A stretch of DNA of 54,796 nt from DASUXA01 sp036378155 (GTDB taxonomy: Bacteria > Actinomycetota > Actinomycetes > Mycobacteriales > Micromonosporaceae): NCBI GenBank assembly GCA_036378155.1, contig DASUXA010000110.1, forward strand, positions 1 through 54,796, written 5' to 3'. Below are positions 41,962 through 50,944 of the stretch, one piece after another. Within the stretch, counting starts at the first letter, position 1. Each line of letters starts with the position of its first letter. The notes below the pieces were generated by a model. It was not told where the DNA came from. It did not search any database and was given only the letters and a program-made list of their open reading frames with translations. A program made the translations under genes and the position numbers.

Positions 41962-43086
41962 ATGAGTGGGCGGTTGGACGAGTACCGGCGCAAACGAGAC
42001 GCGAAACGGACACCGGAACCGATCCCCGACGAGCCGACCCCGCGCGGCGGGAACGACACCTTCGTCATCCAGCAGCACCACGCGCGGCGGCTGCACTGGG
42101 ATCTCCGACTGGAACGCGACGGCGTACTGGTCTCCTGGGCGGTACCCCGCGGCATCCCGCGCGACCCCGACACCAACCACCTCGCCGTACACACCGAGGA
42201 CCACCCGCTGGAATACGCCACGTTCGCCGGCGACATCCCGGCGGGCGAGTACGGCGGCGGGCACGTGAGCATCTACGACCGGGGCCGGTACGTCACCGAG
42301 AAGTGGCGCGACGACGAGGTCGTCGTCGTGTTCGACGGCGCGCGGGTCACCGGGCGGTACGTGCTGTTCCACACCTCGGGCAAGGACTGGATGATCCACC
42401 GGATGGACCCGCCGGAGCCCGGCTGGACACCGATGCCCGACCGGATCGAGCCGATGCTGGCGAGCACCGCGGACCGGTTGCCCACCGACGACGGGTCCTG
42501 GGGGTACGAACTGGGCTGGGCGGGACTGCGGGCGATCGGGTACGTCTCGGGCGGGCGGCTGCGCCTGCTCGACGCGCGAGGCGAGGACATCACCTCCGGG
42601 TACCCGGAACTGCGCGCCATGGCGGAGTCCCTCGCGCCGACCGAGTGCGTGCTGGACGGCGAGGTGGTCGCGCTGGACGCGGACGGGCACGTCAGCGCAA
42701 AGCGGCTGGGTCGCCGTACCGGCGAACCCGACGCGAGCGCCACGCGCCGCCTCGCGACCGAGGTACCGGTGCTGTACTTCGCGACCGATCTGCTCTGGCT
42801 GGACGGCAGGTCCACGCTGGACGAGCCGTACCAGCGGCGACGTGCCCTGCTGACCGAACTCGGCGTCGCCGGACCGTACTGGCAGACCCCGCCGCACTTC
42901 ACCGGTGGCGGCGACTTCGCGCTCGACACCAGTCGCGAGCAGGGGCTGTCCGAAGTGGTCGCGAAACGCCTCGACTCGACGTACCAGCCGGGTCGCCGCA
43001 GCCCGGACTGGCTGACCATCGCCCCGAAGAACGACCCGAAGAGCAGCCCGAACAGCAACCGGACGAACGACCGGAAGAAGAGGTGA
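41962..43086 (+). CDS. LigD-like protein: 3'-phosphoesterase domain plus inactive ATP-ligase domain
   Basis: 374 residues. Residues 1-150 are a LigD phosphoesterase domain: 'FVIQQHHARRLHWDLRLE', 'SWAVPRG', 'VHTEDHPLEYATFAG' and 'GEYGGGHVSIYD' carry the metal-binding residues. The second half follows a DNA ligase nucleotidyltransferase domain ('MLAS', 'CVLDGEVVALD', 'VVAKRLDSTYQPGRRSPDWL'). Motif I reads 'YELGWAGLR' where active ligases have E-x-K-x-D-G-x-R: the catalytic Lys (position 185) is Gly and the Asp is Ala. The final 'WLxxK' Lys is also altered. End-processing activity may remain; ligation should not. Confidence 0.85.
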   Translation: MSGRLDEYRRKRDAKRTPEPIPDEPTPRGGNDTFVIQQHHARRLHWDLRLERDGVLVSWAVPRGIPRDPDTNHLAVHTEDHPLEYATFAGDIPAGEYGGGHVSIYDRGRYVTEKWRDDEVVVVFDGARVTGRYVLFHTSGKDWMIHRMDPPEPGWTPMPDRIEPMLASTADRLPTDDGSWGYELGWAGLRAIGYVSGGRLRLLDARGEDITSGYPELRAMAESLAPTECVLDGEVVALDADGHVSAKRLGRRTGEPDASATRRLATEVPVLYFATDLLWLDGRSTLDEPYQRRRALLTELGVAGPYWQTPPHFTGGGDFALDTSREQGLSEVVAKRLDSTYQPGRRSPDWLTIAPKNDPKSSPNSNRTNDRKKR

Positions 43087-43091
43087 CGACG

Positions 43092-43274
43092 ATGACCGAG
43101 CCGACCCGCGACGAGCGCCCGGCGCCCGACGATCGCGCCCCGCACCAGCCCGACGAACTCGCCGAAGCGGTAGCGGCAGCCGGCGACGAGCCGAACGGTG
43201 AGCAGAGCCCCGACCCGTACGCGCGGCAGATGGCGCGCGACGAGGCGCACGGGCCCGAGGACAGTGCCGACTGA
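43092..43274 (+). CDS. Small acidic hydrophilic protein, unknown
   Basis: 60 residues, starting six bases after the LigD-like gene, with GAGG-like purines upstream. Rich in Asp, Glu, Pro and Ala, with 'PYARQMARDEAHGPEDSAD' at the end; probably disordered. The close spacing suggests co-transcription with the LigD-like gene. Confidence 0.5.
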   Translation: MTEPTRDERPAPDDRAPHQPDELAEAVAAAGDEPNGEQSPDPYARQMARDEAHGPEDSAD

Positions 43275-43366
43275 CCCTCGCCAAGCCCCATCCCGCCATC
43301 CGGCACCTTGCTGGCCAGCGTCTTCGTGAGACACTTCGGCCGGTACTCCCCCCGGAAGGTGCTTAC

Positions 43367-45148
43367 ATGTTCAGACTGTCGGGCGCGCGAACAGTGCGCT
43401 CCCTCATCGTCACGGCGGTCGTCGCCGGAACGGCGATCGCCGCCGCCGGCACCGCCCAGGCCGAACAGCCGAAGACGTTCGACCTCACCGTCCTCGGCAC
43501 CGCGGACATCCACGGCAACGTCTACAACTGGGACTACTACCGCGACGCCGAGTACGACGACAGCCAGCACAACGACGTCGGTCTCGCCAAGGTGGCGACG
43601 CTGGTCAACCAGATCCGGGCGCAGCAGGGCCGTGGGCACACCCTCGTGCTCGACGACGGCGACACGATCCAGGGCACGCCGCTGGCGACGTACTACGCCA
43701 AGCAGGAGCCGATCACCAGCACCGGTGAGACGCACCCGATGGCGAAGGCGATGGACGTCATCGACTACGACGCCGTCACCCTCGGCAACCACGAGTTCAA
43801 CTACGGTCTGCCGCTGCTCAACATGTGGGTCGGCCAACTGAACTTTCCCGCGCTGGCGGCGAACGCCATCGACGTGAAGACCGGGCAGCCGGCGTACACG
43901 CCGTTCGTCATCAAGACGATGTCGGTGGACAGCCGCGAACACCCGGTCCGGGTCGGCATCCTGGGGCTCACCAACCCGGGCGTGGCCATCTGGGACAAGG
44001 GCAACGTCGAAGGCAAGCTGCGCTTCGACGGCATCGTCGAGACCGCGCAGAAGTGGGTACCGATCATCAAGGCGGCCGGCGCCGACGTGGTCATCGTGAC
44101 CGCGCACTCCGGTGACGACGGCACCTCCAGCTACGGTCCGGAACTGCCGGTCGAGAACGCCGCCGCCCTGGTCGGGCAGAAGGTGCCCGGTGTGGACGCG
44201 GTACTGGTCGGACACGCGCACCGGGACATCCCGCAGCGGTTCGTCACCAACGAGGTCACCGGCGAGCAGGTGCTGCTGTCCGAGCCGTCGAAGTGGGGTC
44301 AGCGGCTGACCAGGATGGACTTCACCCTGGCGCGGCACGGCGACCGCTGGCAGGTCGAGACGAAGCGCTCGACCACGCTCAACACGAACACGGTCGCCGA
44401 GGACCCGGCGGTGCTGGACGCGGTGCGCACCCAGCACGAGAAGACCGTCAAGTACGTCAACCAGGTCGTGGCGAAGTCCACCGAGGAACTGTCGGCCGCG
44501 GAGTCCCGGTACAAGGACACGCCGATCCTCGACTACATCAACAAGGTGCAGACCGACACGGTCACGGCGGCGATGCAGGGCACCCAGTACGCCGACCTGC
44601 CGGTGCTGTCGATCGCGGCGCCGTTCAGCCGTACCGCCGTGTTCCCCGCCGGAGACGTCAAGATCAAGGACGTGGCGGGGCTGTACATCTACGACAACAC
44701 GCTGGAAGCGGTCGTGATGACCGGTGCCGAGGTCAAGGCATACCTCGAGTACTCGGCGAAGTACTTCCGGACCTTCGGTCCGAACGACCCGATCGACCCG
44801 GACACCATCAACGACCCGAGCGTGCCGGACTACAACTACGACACGATCTCGGGGCTGGACTACCAGATCGACATCAGCAAGCCGGTCGGGCAGCGGATCA
44901 CCAAGTTCACCTACCTGGGCACCGACACCCCGGTCAAGGACACCGACCAGTTCGTGGTGGCGGTGAACAACTACCGGCGCAGCGGGGGCGGCAACTTCCC
45001 CGGCATCGTCAAGACCCAGGTGTACAACCAGCAGAAGGAGATCCGTCAGCTGCTCATCGACTGGGCGCAGGCCAAGGGCGTCATCGACCCGGCCGACTTC
45101 TACCAGCCGAACTGGCAGCTGGTACGCGACGGGGTGCCGGTCTTCTGA
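43367..45148 (+). CDS. Secreted 5'-nucleotidase / 2',3'-cyclic-nucleotide phosphodiesterase (UshA/CpdB-like)
   Basis: 593 residues. A signal peptide ends at 'AQAEQ'. The binuclear metal motifs are complete: 'LGTADIHGN', 'DDGDTIQG', 'LGNHEFNYG', 'VTAHSGDDG' and 'GHAHRDIP'. A 5'-nucleotidase C-terminal substrate domain follows ('SIAAPFSRTAVFPAGDVKIK', 'NNYRRSGGGNFPG'). It releases phosphate and nucleosides outside the cell. GGAAGG precedes the ATG. It is followed by a clear terminator. GGCC is more frequent here than in its neighbours. Confidence 0.93.
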   Translation: MFRLSGARTVRSLIVTAVVAGTAIAAAGTAQAEQPKTFDLTVLGTADIHGNVYNWDYYRDAEYDDSQHNDVGLAKVATLVNQIRAQQGRGHTLVLDDGDTIQGTPLATYYAKQEPITSTGETHPMAKAMDVIDYDAVTLGNHEFNYGLPLLNMWVGQLNFPALAANAIDVKTGQPAYTPFVIKTMSVDSREHPVRVGILGLTNPGVAIWDKGNVEGKLRFDGIVETAQKWVPIIKAAGADVVIVTAHSGDDGTSSYGPELPVENAAALVGQKVPGVDAVLVGHAHRDIPQRFVTNEVTGEQVLLSEPSKWGQRLTRMDFTLARHGDRWQVETKRSTTLNTNTVAEDPAVLDAVRTQHEKTVKYVNQVVAKSTEELSAAESRYKDTPILDYINKVQTDTVTAAMQGTQYADLPVLSIAAPFSRTAVFPAGDVKIKDVAGLYIYDNTLEAVVMTGAEVKAYLEYSAKYFRTFGPNDPIDPDTINDPSVPDYNYDTISGLDYQIDISKPVGQRITKFTYLGTDTPVKDTDQFVVAVNNYRRSGGGNFPGIVKTQVYNQQKEIRQLLIDWAQAKGVIDPADFYQPNWQLVRDGVPVF

Positions 45149-45168
45149 CCGCCACCCGGCTCCACGTC

Positions 45169-45200
45169 CGGGGCCCGCGCTCGGTCGAGCGCGGGCCCCG
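45169..45200. terminator. Hairpin terminator after the 5'-nucleotidase
   Basis: Perfect 13-base arms (45169-45181, 45188-45200) around CGGTCG, 21 bases after the stop. Confidence 0.85.
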
Positions 45201-45271
45201 TCTCGTCGGTACCGGGATTAGCCGGAGGCGAACGGGGAAGTCGGCTGTCATCGTGACCGGCAGGAGGCTTG

Positions 45272-46048
45272 ATGACGACCGATCGGACCTGGGGTGAGGC
45301 CGCGCCCGGCGGGCGGCTGGTCGCGCCCGAGGCGCCGCCCGTCCCCCACCCGATCATGATCCACCATTGGCACCACCTGACCTTCCTGCACTGGCGGTAC
45401 CCGGCACACGTGGTGCAGACCCTGCTGCCACCCGGCCTGGACGTGGAGACCTGCGACGGGTCAGCGTGGGTGGGCGTCGTCCCGTTCCTGATGACCGGGG
45501 TACGCGCGCCGTTCACGCCGCCGCTGCCGTGGTTGTCCCGCTTCCCCGAGACGAACGTGCGCACCTACGTACGCGGTCCGGACGGTCGCAGCGGGATCTG
45601 GTTCTTCTCGCTGGACGCCGCCCGGCTGCCCGCCGTGCTCGCCGCCCGTGCCGGTTTCGGGCTGCCGTACCAGTGGTCGGACATGACGGTCCGGGTCACC
45701 CCGGACGTCGGGGTGTACCGGTCGCGACGGCGTGGACCCGGTCCCGCCGCGCGATGCGACGCGACCGTGCGCTGGGGCGCGTACCTCGACGAGACCCGAC
45801 TCCACCCGCTGGACCATTTCCTCACCGCGCGGTTCCGGCTGTACAGCGTGCTCGCCGGTCGACTGGTCGCCGCCAACGCCGCGCACAAGCGCTGGGCGTT
45901 GCGTCGCGGCGAGTTGACCTACCTGCGTCAGGACGTGGTACAGGCGTCGGGGCTGCCCGCGCCGCAGGGCGACCCCCTGGTACATACCTCGCCCGGCGTG
46001 CGGGTCCGGATCGGCATGTGGCACCCGGTGCTGACCCCGGCTGGCTGA
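45272..46048 (+). CDS. DUF2071 (YqjF-like) protein
   Basis: 258 residues from ATG 45272, with AGGAGG four bases upstream. Family marks: 'HHWHHLTFLHWRYP' near the start, 'LLPPGLDVETCDGSAWVGVVPF', 'FPETNVRTYVRG' and 'GIWFFSLDAARLPAVLAAR'. DUF2071 shares the acetoacetate decarboxylase-like fold; its biochemical role is unknown. It stands alone between two terminators. Confidence 0.85.
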   Translation: MTTDRTWGEAAPGGRLVAPEAPPVPHPIMIHHWHHLTFLHWRYPAHVVQTLLPPGLDVETCDGSAWVGVVPFLMTGVRAPFTPPLPWLSRFPETNVRTYVRGPDGRSGIWFFSLDAARLPAVLAARAGFGLPYQWSDMTVRVTPDVGVYRSRRRGPGPAARCDATVRWGAYLDETRLHPLDHFLTARFRLYSVLAGRLVAANAAHKRWALRRGELTYLRQDVVQASGLPAPQGDPLVHTSPGVRVRIGMWHPVLTPAG

Positions 46049-46053
46049 CGCGT

Positions 46054-46084
46054 GTGTGCAGCCGGGACGACCCCGGCTGCACAC
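46054..46084. terminator. Hairpin terminator after the DUF2071 gene
   Basis: Arms GTGTGCAGCCGGG and its complement (46054-46066, 46072-46084), followed by a short CTTT, six bases after the stop. It may also serve the convergent gene at 46126. Confidence 0.85.
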
Positions 46085-46125
46085 CTTTCGCGGGCGCGTT
46101 CCCGGCGTACCGGGGACGCGACGCG

Positions 46126-46713
46126 TCACGCCTTGGCTGCCTCGGCGCTGCGGCTATGCCCGCCGAGCATCTCCTGCTCCGGCGGTACGCGGCGCAGGTG
46201 CAGCAGACCCAGGACGGACAGCACCAGCATGATCGCGGCGAGGATGAAGCTGGCGATGCCCGCCCACAACGCGATCTGACCCAGCTTCCAGAAGGCGTAC
46301 GCGTTGAGCAGCAGCCCGCGCAGCGTCTCGCCACGGAACAGGGTCTGCGCCTGCGCCTGCAGCCGCAGGTTCGTCGGGTCCTTCTGAGCGGCGGCGCTCA
46401 CCTGCGAGTACGTCTGACCGCCGGCGACGTCCTTAAGGTGGACCGCGATGTAGTGGTCGGCGTACGCCTGCGCCTGCGCCCCGTTGGTCAACTGCTGGCC
46501 CGCGTACTGGTTGAGGAACGGCCCGATCTCCGGGTTCGCCAGTTCGGGGCTGCCCTTCGCCGGGAAGTAGATCTGCTGCGCCGCGAGTTGATCATGCACG
46601 TTGCTGTTCGCGAACGAGTACCCCCACATCAACAGCCCGCCCGCGACGAGCAGCGCGACGGTCATGATGAAGCCCACCGAAGTGAGAACCGTGTCGAAAG
46701 CTCTACGACGCAT
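46126..46713 (-). CDS. Two-helix membrane protein, unknown function
   Basis: 195 residues. An N-terminal helix ('VGFIMTVALLVAGGLLMWGY') and a C-terminal helix ('IALWAGIASFILAAIMLVLS') flank a soluble extracytoplasmic domain with 'IYFPAKGSPEL' and 'FLNQYAGQQLTNGAQAQAYA'. This architecture recurs in actinobacterial proteins of unknown function. The ATG at 46713 has AGGAGG-type purines upstream. Confidence 0.7.
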   Translation of the reverse strand: MRRRAFDTVLTSVGFIMTVALLVAGGLLMWGYSFANSNVHDQLAAQQIYFPAKGSPELANPEIGPFLNQYAGQQLTNGAQAQAYADHYIAVHLKDVAGGQTYSQVSAAAQKDPTNLRLQAQAQTLFRGETLRGLLLNAYAFWKLGQIALWAGIASFILAAIMLVLSVLGLLHLRRVPPEQEMLGGHSRSAEAAKA

Positions 46714-46899
46714 CGATCGTCCTCCTGCTCGGAAACGGTCTGCGAGCCGATGTCCCGCAGCACCACGTGAGCAAACTGTCCCGAACGGTCAGACGACGCG
46801 AGCAGGGGCGAAAGTCCCTCGTACGGTCGACATACGCCCCGCGATCGGTGTGTCGCTCGCGCGGCCGGGCCTCGCCCAGCCCGCCCAGCGGGCGACGGC

Positions 46900-48222
46900 T
46901 CAGGCGCGGGCGGCGAGCCGGGGCAGTTCCACCCGGCGGATCTTCCCGGTGTTGGTCCGCGGCAGCTCGGGGACCACGTGGTACTCCTTCGGGCGACGCG
47001 CCGGCACGAGGTGTGCCCGGGCGAATTCGTGCAGGTCGCGCTCGGTCGCGCTGCCGACCACGGCGGCGCACAGCCGCTGCCCCCAGTCCTCGTCGTCGAC
47101 GCCGAACACCGCGACCTCGGCGACGCCCGGGCACTCGGCGAGCACCCGCTCCACCTCACGCGGGTACACGTTGACCCCGCCCGTGATGATCAGATCGCCG
47201 CGCCGACCGTCCAGGTACAGGTAGCCGTCCTCGTCCAGCCGACCGACGTCGCCCACGGTGAACTCGTCGCCGCGCCACGTCTCGGCGGTCTTCTCCGGAT
47301 CGCCGAAGTAGCTGAACCTCGCGTACTCGGGTACCGCGCACCAGATCACACCGTCGGCGTCGGTGCGCAGCCGCCGACCGGGTCGGGTTCGTCCCACCGT
47401 TCCCGGTCGAGCCCGCCACTCGTCGGTGGTACACACCGTGAACTGGCCCTCGGTCGAGCCGTAGAACTCCACGACCGCGCCTTCCGGGAACGCCTCGACC
47501 ACCCGCCGCTTGAGCGTGTCCGGGCACGCTTCGCCGGCGTGTGCGAGCAGCCGGAACGTGTCCAGCCTCGGCAGGTCCGCGCCGGCGTCCGCCGCCGCGA
47601 ACAGCCGGCGCAGGTGGGTCGGTACACAGAACGCCGTGGTCGGTCGGCGTTCGGCGATCGCCGCCAGGATCGCGTCGACGGCGAACCTGCCGGGCAGCAG
47701 AACGGTACCGCCCGCCATCAGGGTGCCGATCGCGAACCGCAGCGGCGCCGAGTGGCACAGCGGCGAGAAGACCAGGTGCCGGTCCCGGTCGTCGAACCCC
47801 CACAGGACGCGCTCCTCGCCGAGCAACGCCCGCGCCGCGTCCTCGTCGAGGACGCCGGACCACACGCCCTTGCGCCGTCCGGTGGTACCGGACGTGTAGT
47901 GCATGGGCCGCGCCAGCGGTACCGGAGCCAGTTCGGCGGGCGGACCGCCCAGCAGCCGGTCCAGCGCCTCCGGCGTGTCGACCACCAGACCGGGTCGGCA
48001 GTCGGCGAGCAGGTCGGCGCGTTCCCGCGCGGGCAGGGCGGGGTCGAGCATCACCGGTACCACGCCCGTACGCAGCGCGCCGAGCGCGGCGGCGAGCAGT
48101 CCGCCGGACGCCGGCAGCAGCAGCGCGATCCGGTCGCCCGGTCCCAGCCCCGCGGCGCGCAGCGCCCCGGCGACGCGTCGCTGGTCGGGCTCGCTCGTCC
48201 GGGCGGTCACGACTTCCACCAC
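46900..48222 (-). CDS. AMP-dependent acyl-CoA synthetase/ligase
   Basis: 440 residues, shorter than usual ANL enzymes. The motifs 'HYTSGTTGRRKG' (P-loop), 'FYGSTEG' (A5), 'GDVGRLDEDGYLYLDGRRGD' (A7-A8) and 'PRTNTGKIRRVE' with the A10 Lys are intact. The N-terminal domain is trimmed. It activates a carboxylic acid; the substrate is unknown. Two adjacent GTGs (48222, 48219) follow GAGGGAGG, and either may be used. It is not linked to the ligase at 18866. Confidence 0.85.
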   Translation of the reverse strand: MVEVVTARTSEPDQRRVAGALRAAGLGPGDRIALLLPASGGLLAAALGALRTGVVPVMLDPALPARERADLLADCRPGLVVDTPEALDRLLGGPPAELAPVPLARPMHYTSGTTGRRKGVWSGVLDEDAARALLGEERVLWGFDDRDRHLVFSPLCHSAPLRFAIGTLMAGGTVLLPGRFAVDAILAAIAERRPTTAFCVPTHLRRLFAAADAGADLPRLDTFRLLAHAGEACPDTLKRRVVEAFPEGAVVEFYGSTEGQFTVCTTDEWRARPGTVGRTRPGRRLRTDADGVIWCAVPEYARFSYFGDPEKTAETWRGDEFTVGDVGRLDEDGYLYLDGRRGDLIITGGVNVYPREVERVLAECPGVAEVAVFGVDDEDWGQRLCAAVVGSATERDLHEFARAHLVPARRPKEYHVVPELPRTNTGKIRRVELPRLAARA

Positions 48223-48281
48223 CGCACCCTCCCTCGCCGGGTACAGGGTACGGCGGCGCCCCCTCGCGCGCCCGGTCGCGC

Positions 48282-48476
48282 TCAGTCGGGCGGTTCGGTG
48301 GTGCCGGCGTCCGGGTCGGCGTCCTCGTCGGGCGGCAGCACGCGACCACCGGGGATGTCGGGCTCCGGTACCTCGAAGTCCGGCGCGCCCGGCGGCGCGG
48401 GCGGTTCGGGGTTGACCCGTGGCGGTCGCCCAGGCTGCTCCCCTCCGCGCGCCGACGGGTCTTCGCTGGTCACCAC
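48282..48476 (-). CDS. Small Pro/Asp-rich protein, unknown
   Basis: 64 residues starting at GTG 48476 (or 48473), with AAAGGA upstream. Composed mainly of Pro, Glu, Asp and Gly ('PPRVNPEPPAPPGAPDFEVP'); predicted disordered. It is upstream of the acyl-CoA synthetase on the same strand, 59 bases away. It could be a low-complexity chance ORF. Confidence 0.4.
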   Translation of the reverse strand: MVTSEDPSARGGEQPGRPPRVNPEPPAPPGAPDFEVPEPDIPGGRVLPPDEDADPDAGTTEPPD

Positions 48477-48566
48477 GGTTCCTTTCGTTTGCGTCCGATC
48501 CGGTACCGGCTACCCGGCTCGACGTGACGCGAAACTCGGCGGCGGGTCCGACCGACGGGAACAGTG

Positions 48567-48598
48567 AGGTCCACCAGCCCTCGCGGGCTGGCGGACCT
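48567..48598 (-). terminator. Hairpin terminator of the S1 protease gene
   Basis: Arms of 14 bases (48567-48580, 48585-48598) with one mismatch and a TCGC loop, 52 bases beyond the protease stop. Confidence 0.7.
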
Positions 48599-48649
48599 AC
48601 CAGGGGTGCCCCTACCGGGTGTGGGAACGGCGGGACGGGTGTCCGGCTG

Positions 48650-49696
48650 TCAGTAGACGTTCACGCCGTACACGCTGAGCGGCTCGGTGACCGGCTGGAA
48701 GAAGGTCGTGCCGCCGTAGGTGCAGTTGCCGCTGCCGCCCGAGGTCAGGCCGAGCGCGGTGTTGCCGGCGAACAGGGAGCCGCCGCTGTCGCCACCCTCA
48801 GCGCAGACGTTGGTCTGGATCAGGCCGTACACGGTGCCCTCGGAGTAGTTGACCGTCGCGTTGGTGCCGGTGACGTAGCCGCAGTGCACGCCGGTGGTGC
48901 TGCCGCTGCGGCAGACGTACTCACCGTTGTACGCGTTGCCGGCGCCGGTGATGTCGCGGGTGCTGCCGTTGTACAGGTCGACGACGCCCGGGTGCGACAC
49001 CGAGCTGTTGTACCGGACGATGGCGTAGTCGTTGCCGGGGAAGCTGCTGCCGGCGGTGTAGCCGATGTAGTTGGTGTGCCCGCCGTCGGTGTACCAGTAG
49101 GTGGCGATGTTGCCGCAGTGCCCGGCGGTCAGGAAGTAGTAGGCGCCGCCGCCGTACACGTTGAAGCCGAGCGAGCAGCGGTACTGACCACCGTAGATGG
49201 CGTCACCGCCGGCGATGGTGGGGCGGAACTCGCCTGCCACGCGCTGCACGCGGACCTCGTCGCCGAACTTCGAGGTGACCGCGCTGAGCTTGTCGAACGC
49301 GGCACTGGTCACGCTGCTGTCCACGCTGACGACGACCTGGTTGCTCGCCGGGTCGATGCTCCAGGCGGTACCGGGGATCTTCGCCGACGCGTTCAGGGCG
49401 TCGGTGACCTGCGACAGCTGCGCGGTGCTGTACTTGACCACCTTGGCGAGCGCGCCGGCGGCGTGCACGGTGCGGGCGGCGGCGGTGTCGGTCACCGCGA
49501 CCACGAAGTTGCCGCTGGAGTCCTGGAAGACGCCGGCGGCGCGGTCGCCGAGGCTGTTCGCGACGGCGTTGGCGGCGTTGATGTCCGCGATCGGAGCGGC
49601 CTGCGCACCGGTGGGTGCGATCAGGGCCGCGGCGACGAGGCCGGCGGCCGCCGCGGTGATCGCGGCGCGGCTGAGCGAGGACCTTGTGAGTCTCAC
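48650..49696 (-). CDS. Secreted S1-family serine protease (streptogrisin/alpha-lytic type)
   Basis: 348 residues from GTG 49696, with AGGAGG five bases upstream. The signal peptide ends near 'AQAAP'; a propeptide of about 140 residues follows and should act as the folding chaperone of this family. The mature protease has the triad His ('LTAGHCG'), Asp ('GNDYAIVRY') and Ser ('GGDSGGSLF'), with paired Cys around each. It cleaves proteins outside the cell. The gene is monocistronic, with a terminator downstream and a 240-base, relatively AT-rich upstream region. Confidence 0.93.
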   Translation of the reverse strand: MRLTRSSLSRAAITAAAAGLVAAALIAPTGAQAAPIADINAANAVANSLGDRAAGVFQDSSGNFVVAVTDTAAARTVHAAGALAKVVKYSTAQLSQVTDALNASAKIPGTAWSIDPASNQVVVSVDSSVTSAAFDKLSAVTSKFGDEVRVQRVAGEFRPTIAGGDAIYGGQYRCSLGFNVYGGGAYYFLTAGHCGNIATYWYTDGGHTNYIGYTAGSSFPGNDYAIVRYNSSVSHPGVVDLYNGSTRDITGAGNAYNGEYVCRSGSTTGVHCGYVTGTNATVNYSEGTVYGLIQTNVCAEGGDSGGSLFAGNTALGLTSGGSGNCTYGGTTFFQPVTEPLSVYGVNVY

Positions 49697-49936
49697 ATGT
49701 GCCTCCTGGTGTCTGGACACGTCCGGGGGTGGCGTGTCTCTGCGGGGTCCGCTCGGTATCTCGCCTGGGCCACCAGGGGTGTGATCCAGACATTTCGAGT
49801 TACCGATACGACCTGGCAGGAATGCTCGCATGCCCGAGGTAGTATCCACAAGAGTGAATTTTGCCTGGCAGAGTGCAATCTCTTGATCAACGAGCGAACG
49901 CCGCGCGGTCGCGTCGATATCTGCGCGTACCACGTC

Positions 49937-50944
49937 CTAACCGGACAGCATCGCGCACACCGCGTCGAGTACGTCCGTCGTCGACAGTGCCGCCATGCAC
50001 GCCGGACCCTCGGGCGACAACGGGCACGACGCGTGCCACCAGCACCGCTGCTCGGTGATCGCGGTCGGTCGGCGTACCGGGCACCCCGGCAGCCCCTGCA
50101 GGTTGACCGCCGGACGCGGGTCCAGCCCGTACCGGGTGGCGAGAGTCGGACCGAACAGCCCCACCGCACGCGCTCCCGCCGCCACCGCCACCCGTGACGG
50201 TCCGGTATCGCCGCCGACGACCACGCCGCCGCGCCGGGCGACGACCGCGAAGTACGCCGCGAGTCCCCGCACCGTGGTCGGCGGAAGGCAACGCGCACCG
50301 GGTACCTCGCACCCGTCGCCGCTGACCGCGAGCACCTCGACGCCCCGCGCGGTCAGACCCTGAGCCAGCCCGACCCACCGCTCGACCGGCCACCGCTTGA
50401 CCGCCATACCCGCGCCCGGAACCAGGACCACCGGCGGTCGCGGGTCGCCCGGCAGCAGCGCGTCCAGCGCGGCGTCGGCGTCGGCGAGTTCGCGCGGCGT
50501 CGGGTACACCCGCGCCGGTACCGCCAGGTCGGCGTCCTCGATCAGCCCCTCGTCGCGCAGGATGCGCAGGTACCGCCGGTCGACCAGCTCGTCGGCGGGG
50601 GGTCGCCGCCACAGGTCGGTGACCGCGCGTCCCGCCCCGGCGTCGAGGATCGCCGGAATCCCGTCGTACCGGGTGGTGCTGATCGCCAGGTCGGGCGGTC
50701 GCCGCGCCAATTCGCGCCGTACCGCATCCCGTTCCGCGCCGGGGCGGTCGTGGTCGGGCGTCACCACCTCGGTCACGGTCGGGTCGGTCGTGAGCAGCGC
50801 CGCGCCCGGCTGGTGGGTCAGCACCCGCAGTCGCGCACCCGGGTTGCGCCGAGCCAGGGCGTGTACCGCGGGCAGCACGAGGATCAGGTCGCCGAGCCCG
50901 CCGAGCAGGTCGACGACCAGGATGTCGCGGTACCGCTCAGGCAC
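49937..50944 (-). CDS. Glycosyltransferase family 9 (heptosyltransferase-like)
   Basis: 335 residues. GT9 landmarks: 'VVDLLGGLGDLILVLPAVHA' at the start and 'GGDTGPSRVAVAAGARAVGLFGPT' near the end, which binds the donor nucleotide-sugar phosphate. 'PGAGMAVKRWPVERWVGLA' forms the central loop. A C-terminal Cys-rich tail ('CWWHASCPLSPEGPACM') is typical of the subgroup. The start overlaps the upstream glycosyltransferase stop by 8 bases. Confidence 0.85.
   Translation of the reverse strand: MPERYRDILVVDLLGGLGDLILVLPAVHALARRNPGARLRVLTHQPGAALLTTDPTVTEVVTPDHDRPGAERDAVRRELARRPPDLAISTTRYDGIPAILDAGAGRAVTDLWRRPPADELVDRRYLRILRDEGLIEDADLAVPARVYPTPRELADADAALDALLPGDPRPPVVLVPGAGMAVKRWPVERWVGLAQGLTARGVEVLAVSGDGCEVPGARCLPPTTVRGLAAYFAVVARRGGVVVGGDTGPSRVAVAAGARAVGLFGPTLATRYGLDPRPAVNLQGLPGCPVRRPTAITEQRCWWHASCPLSPEGPACMAALSTTDVLDAVCAMLSG

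Noticed and set aside
41962..43086. The LigD-like gene as an active NHEJ ligase
   Set aside because: The catalytic lysine and neighbouring aspartate of motif I are missing, and no Ku gene is adjacent.
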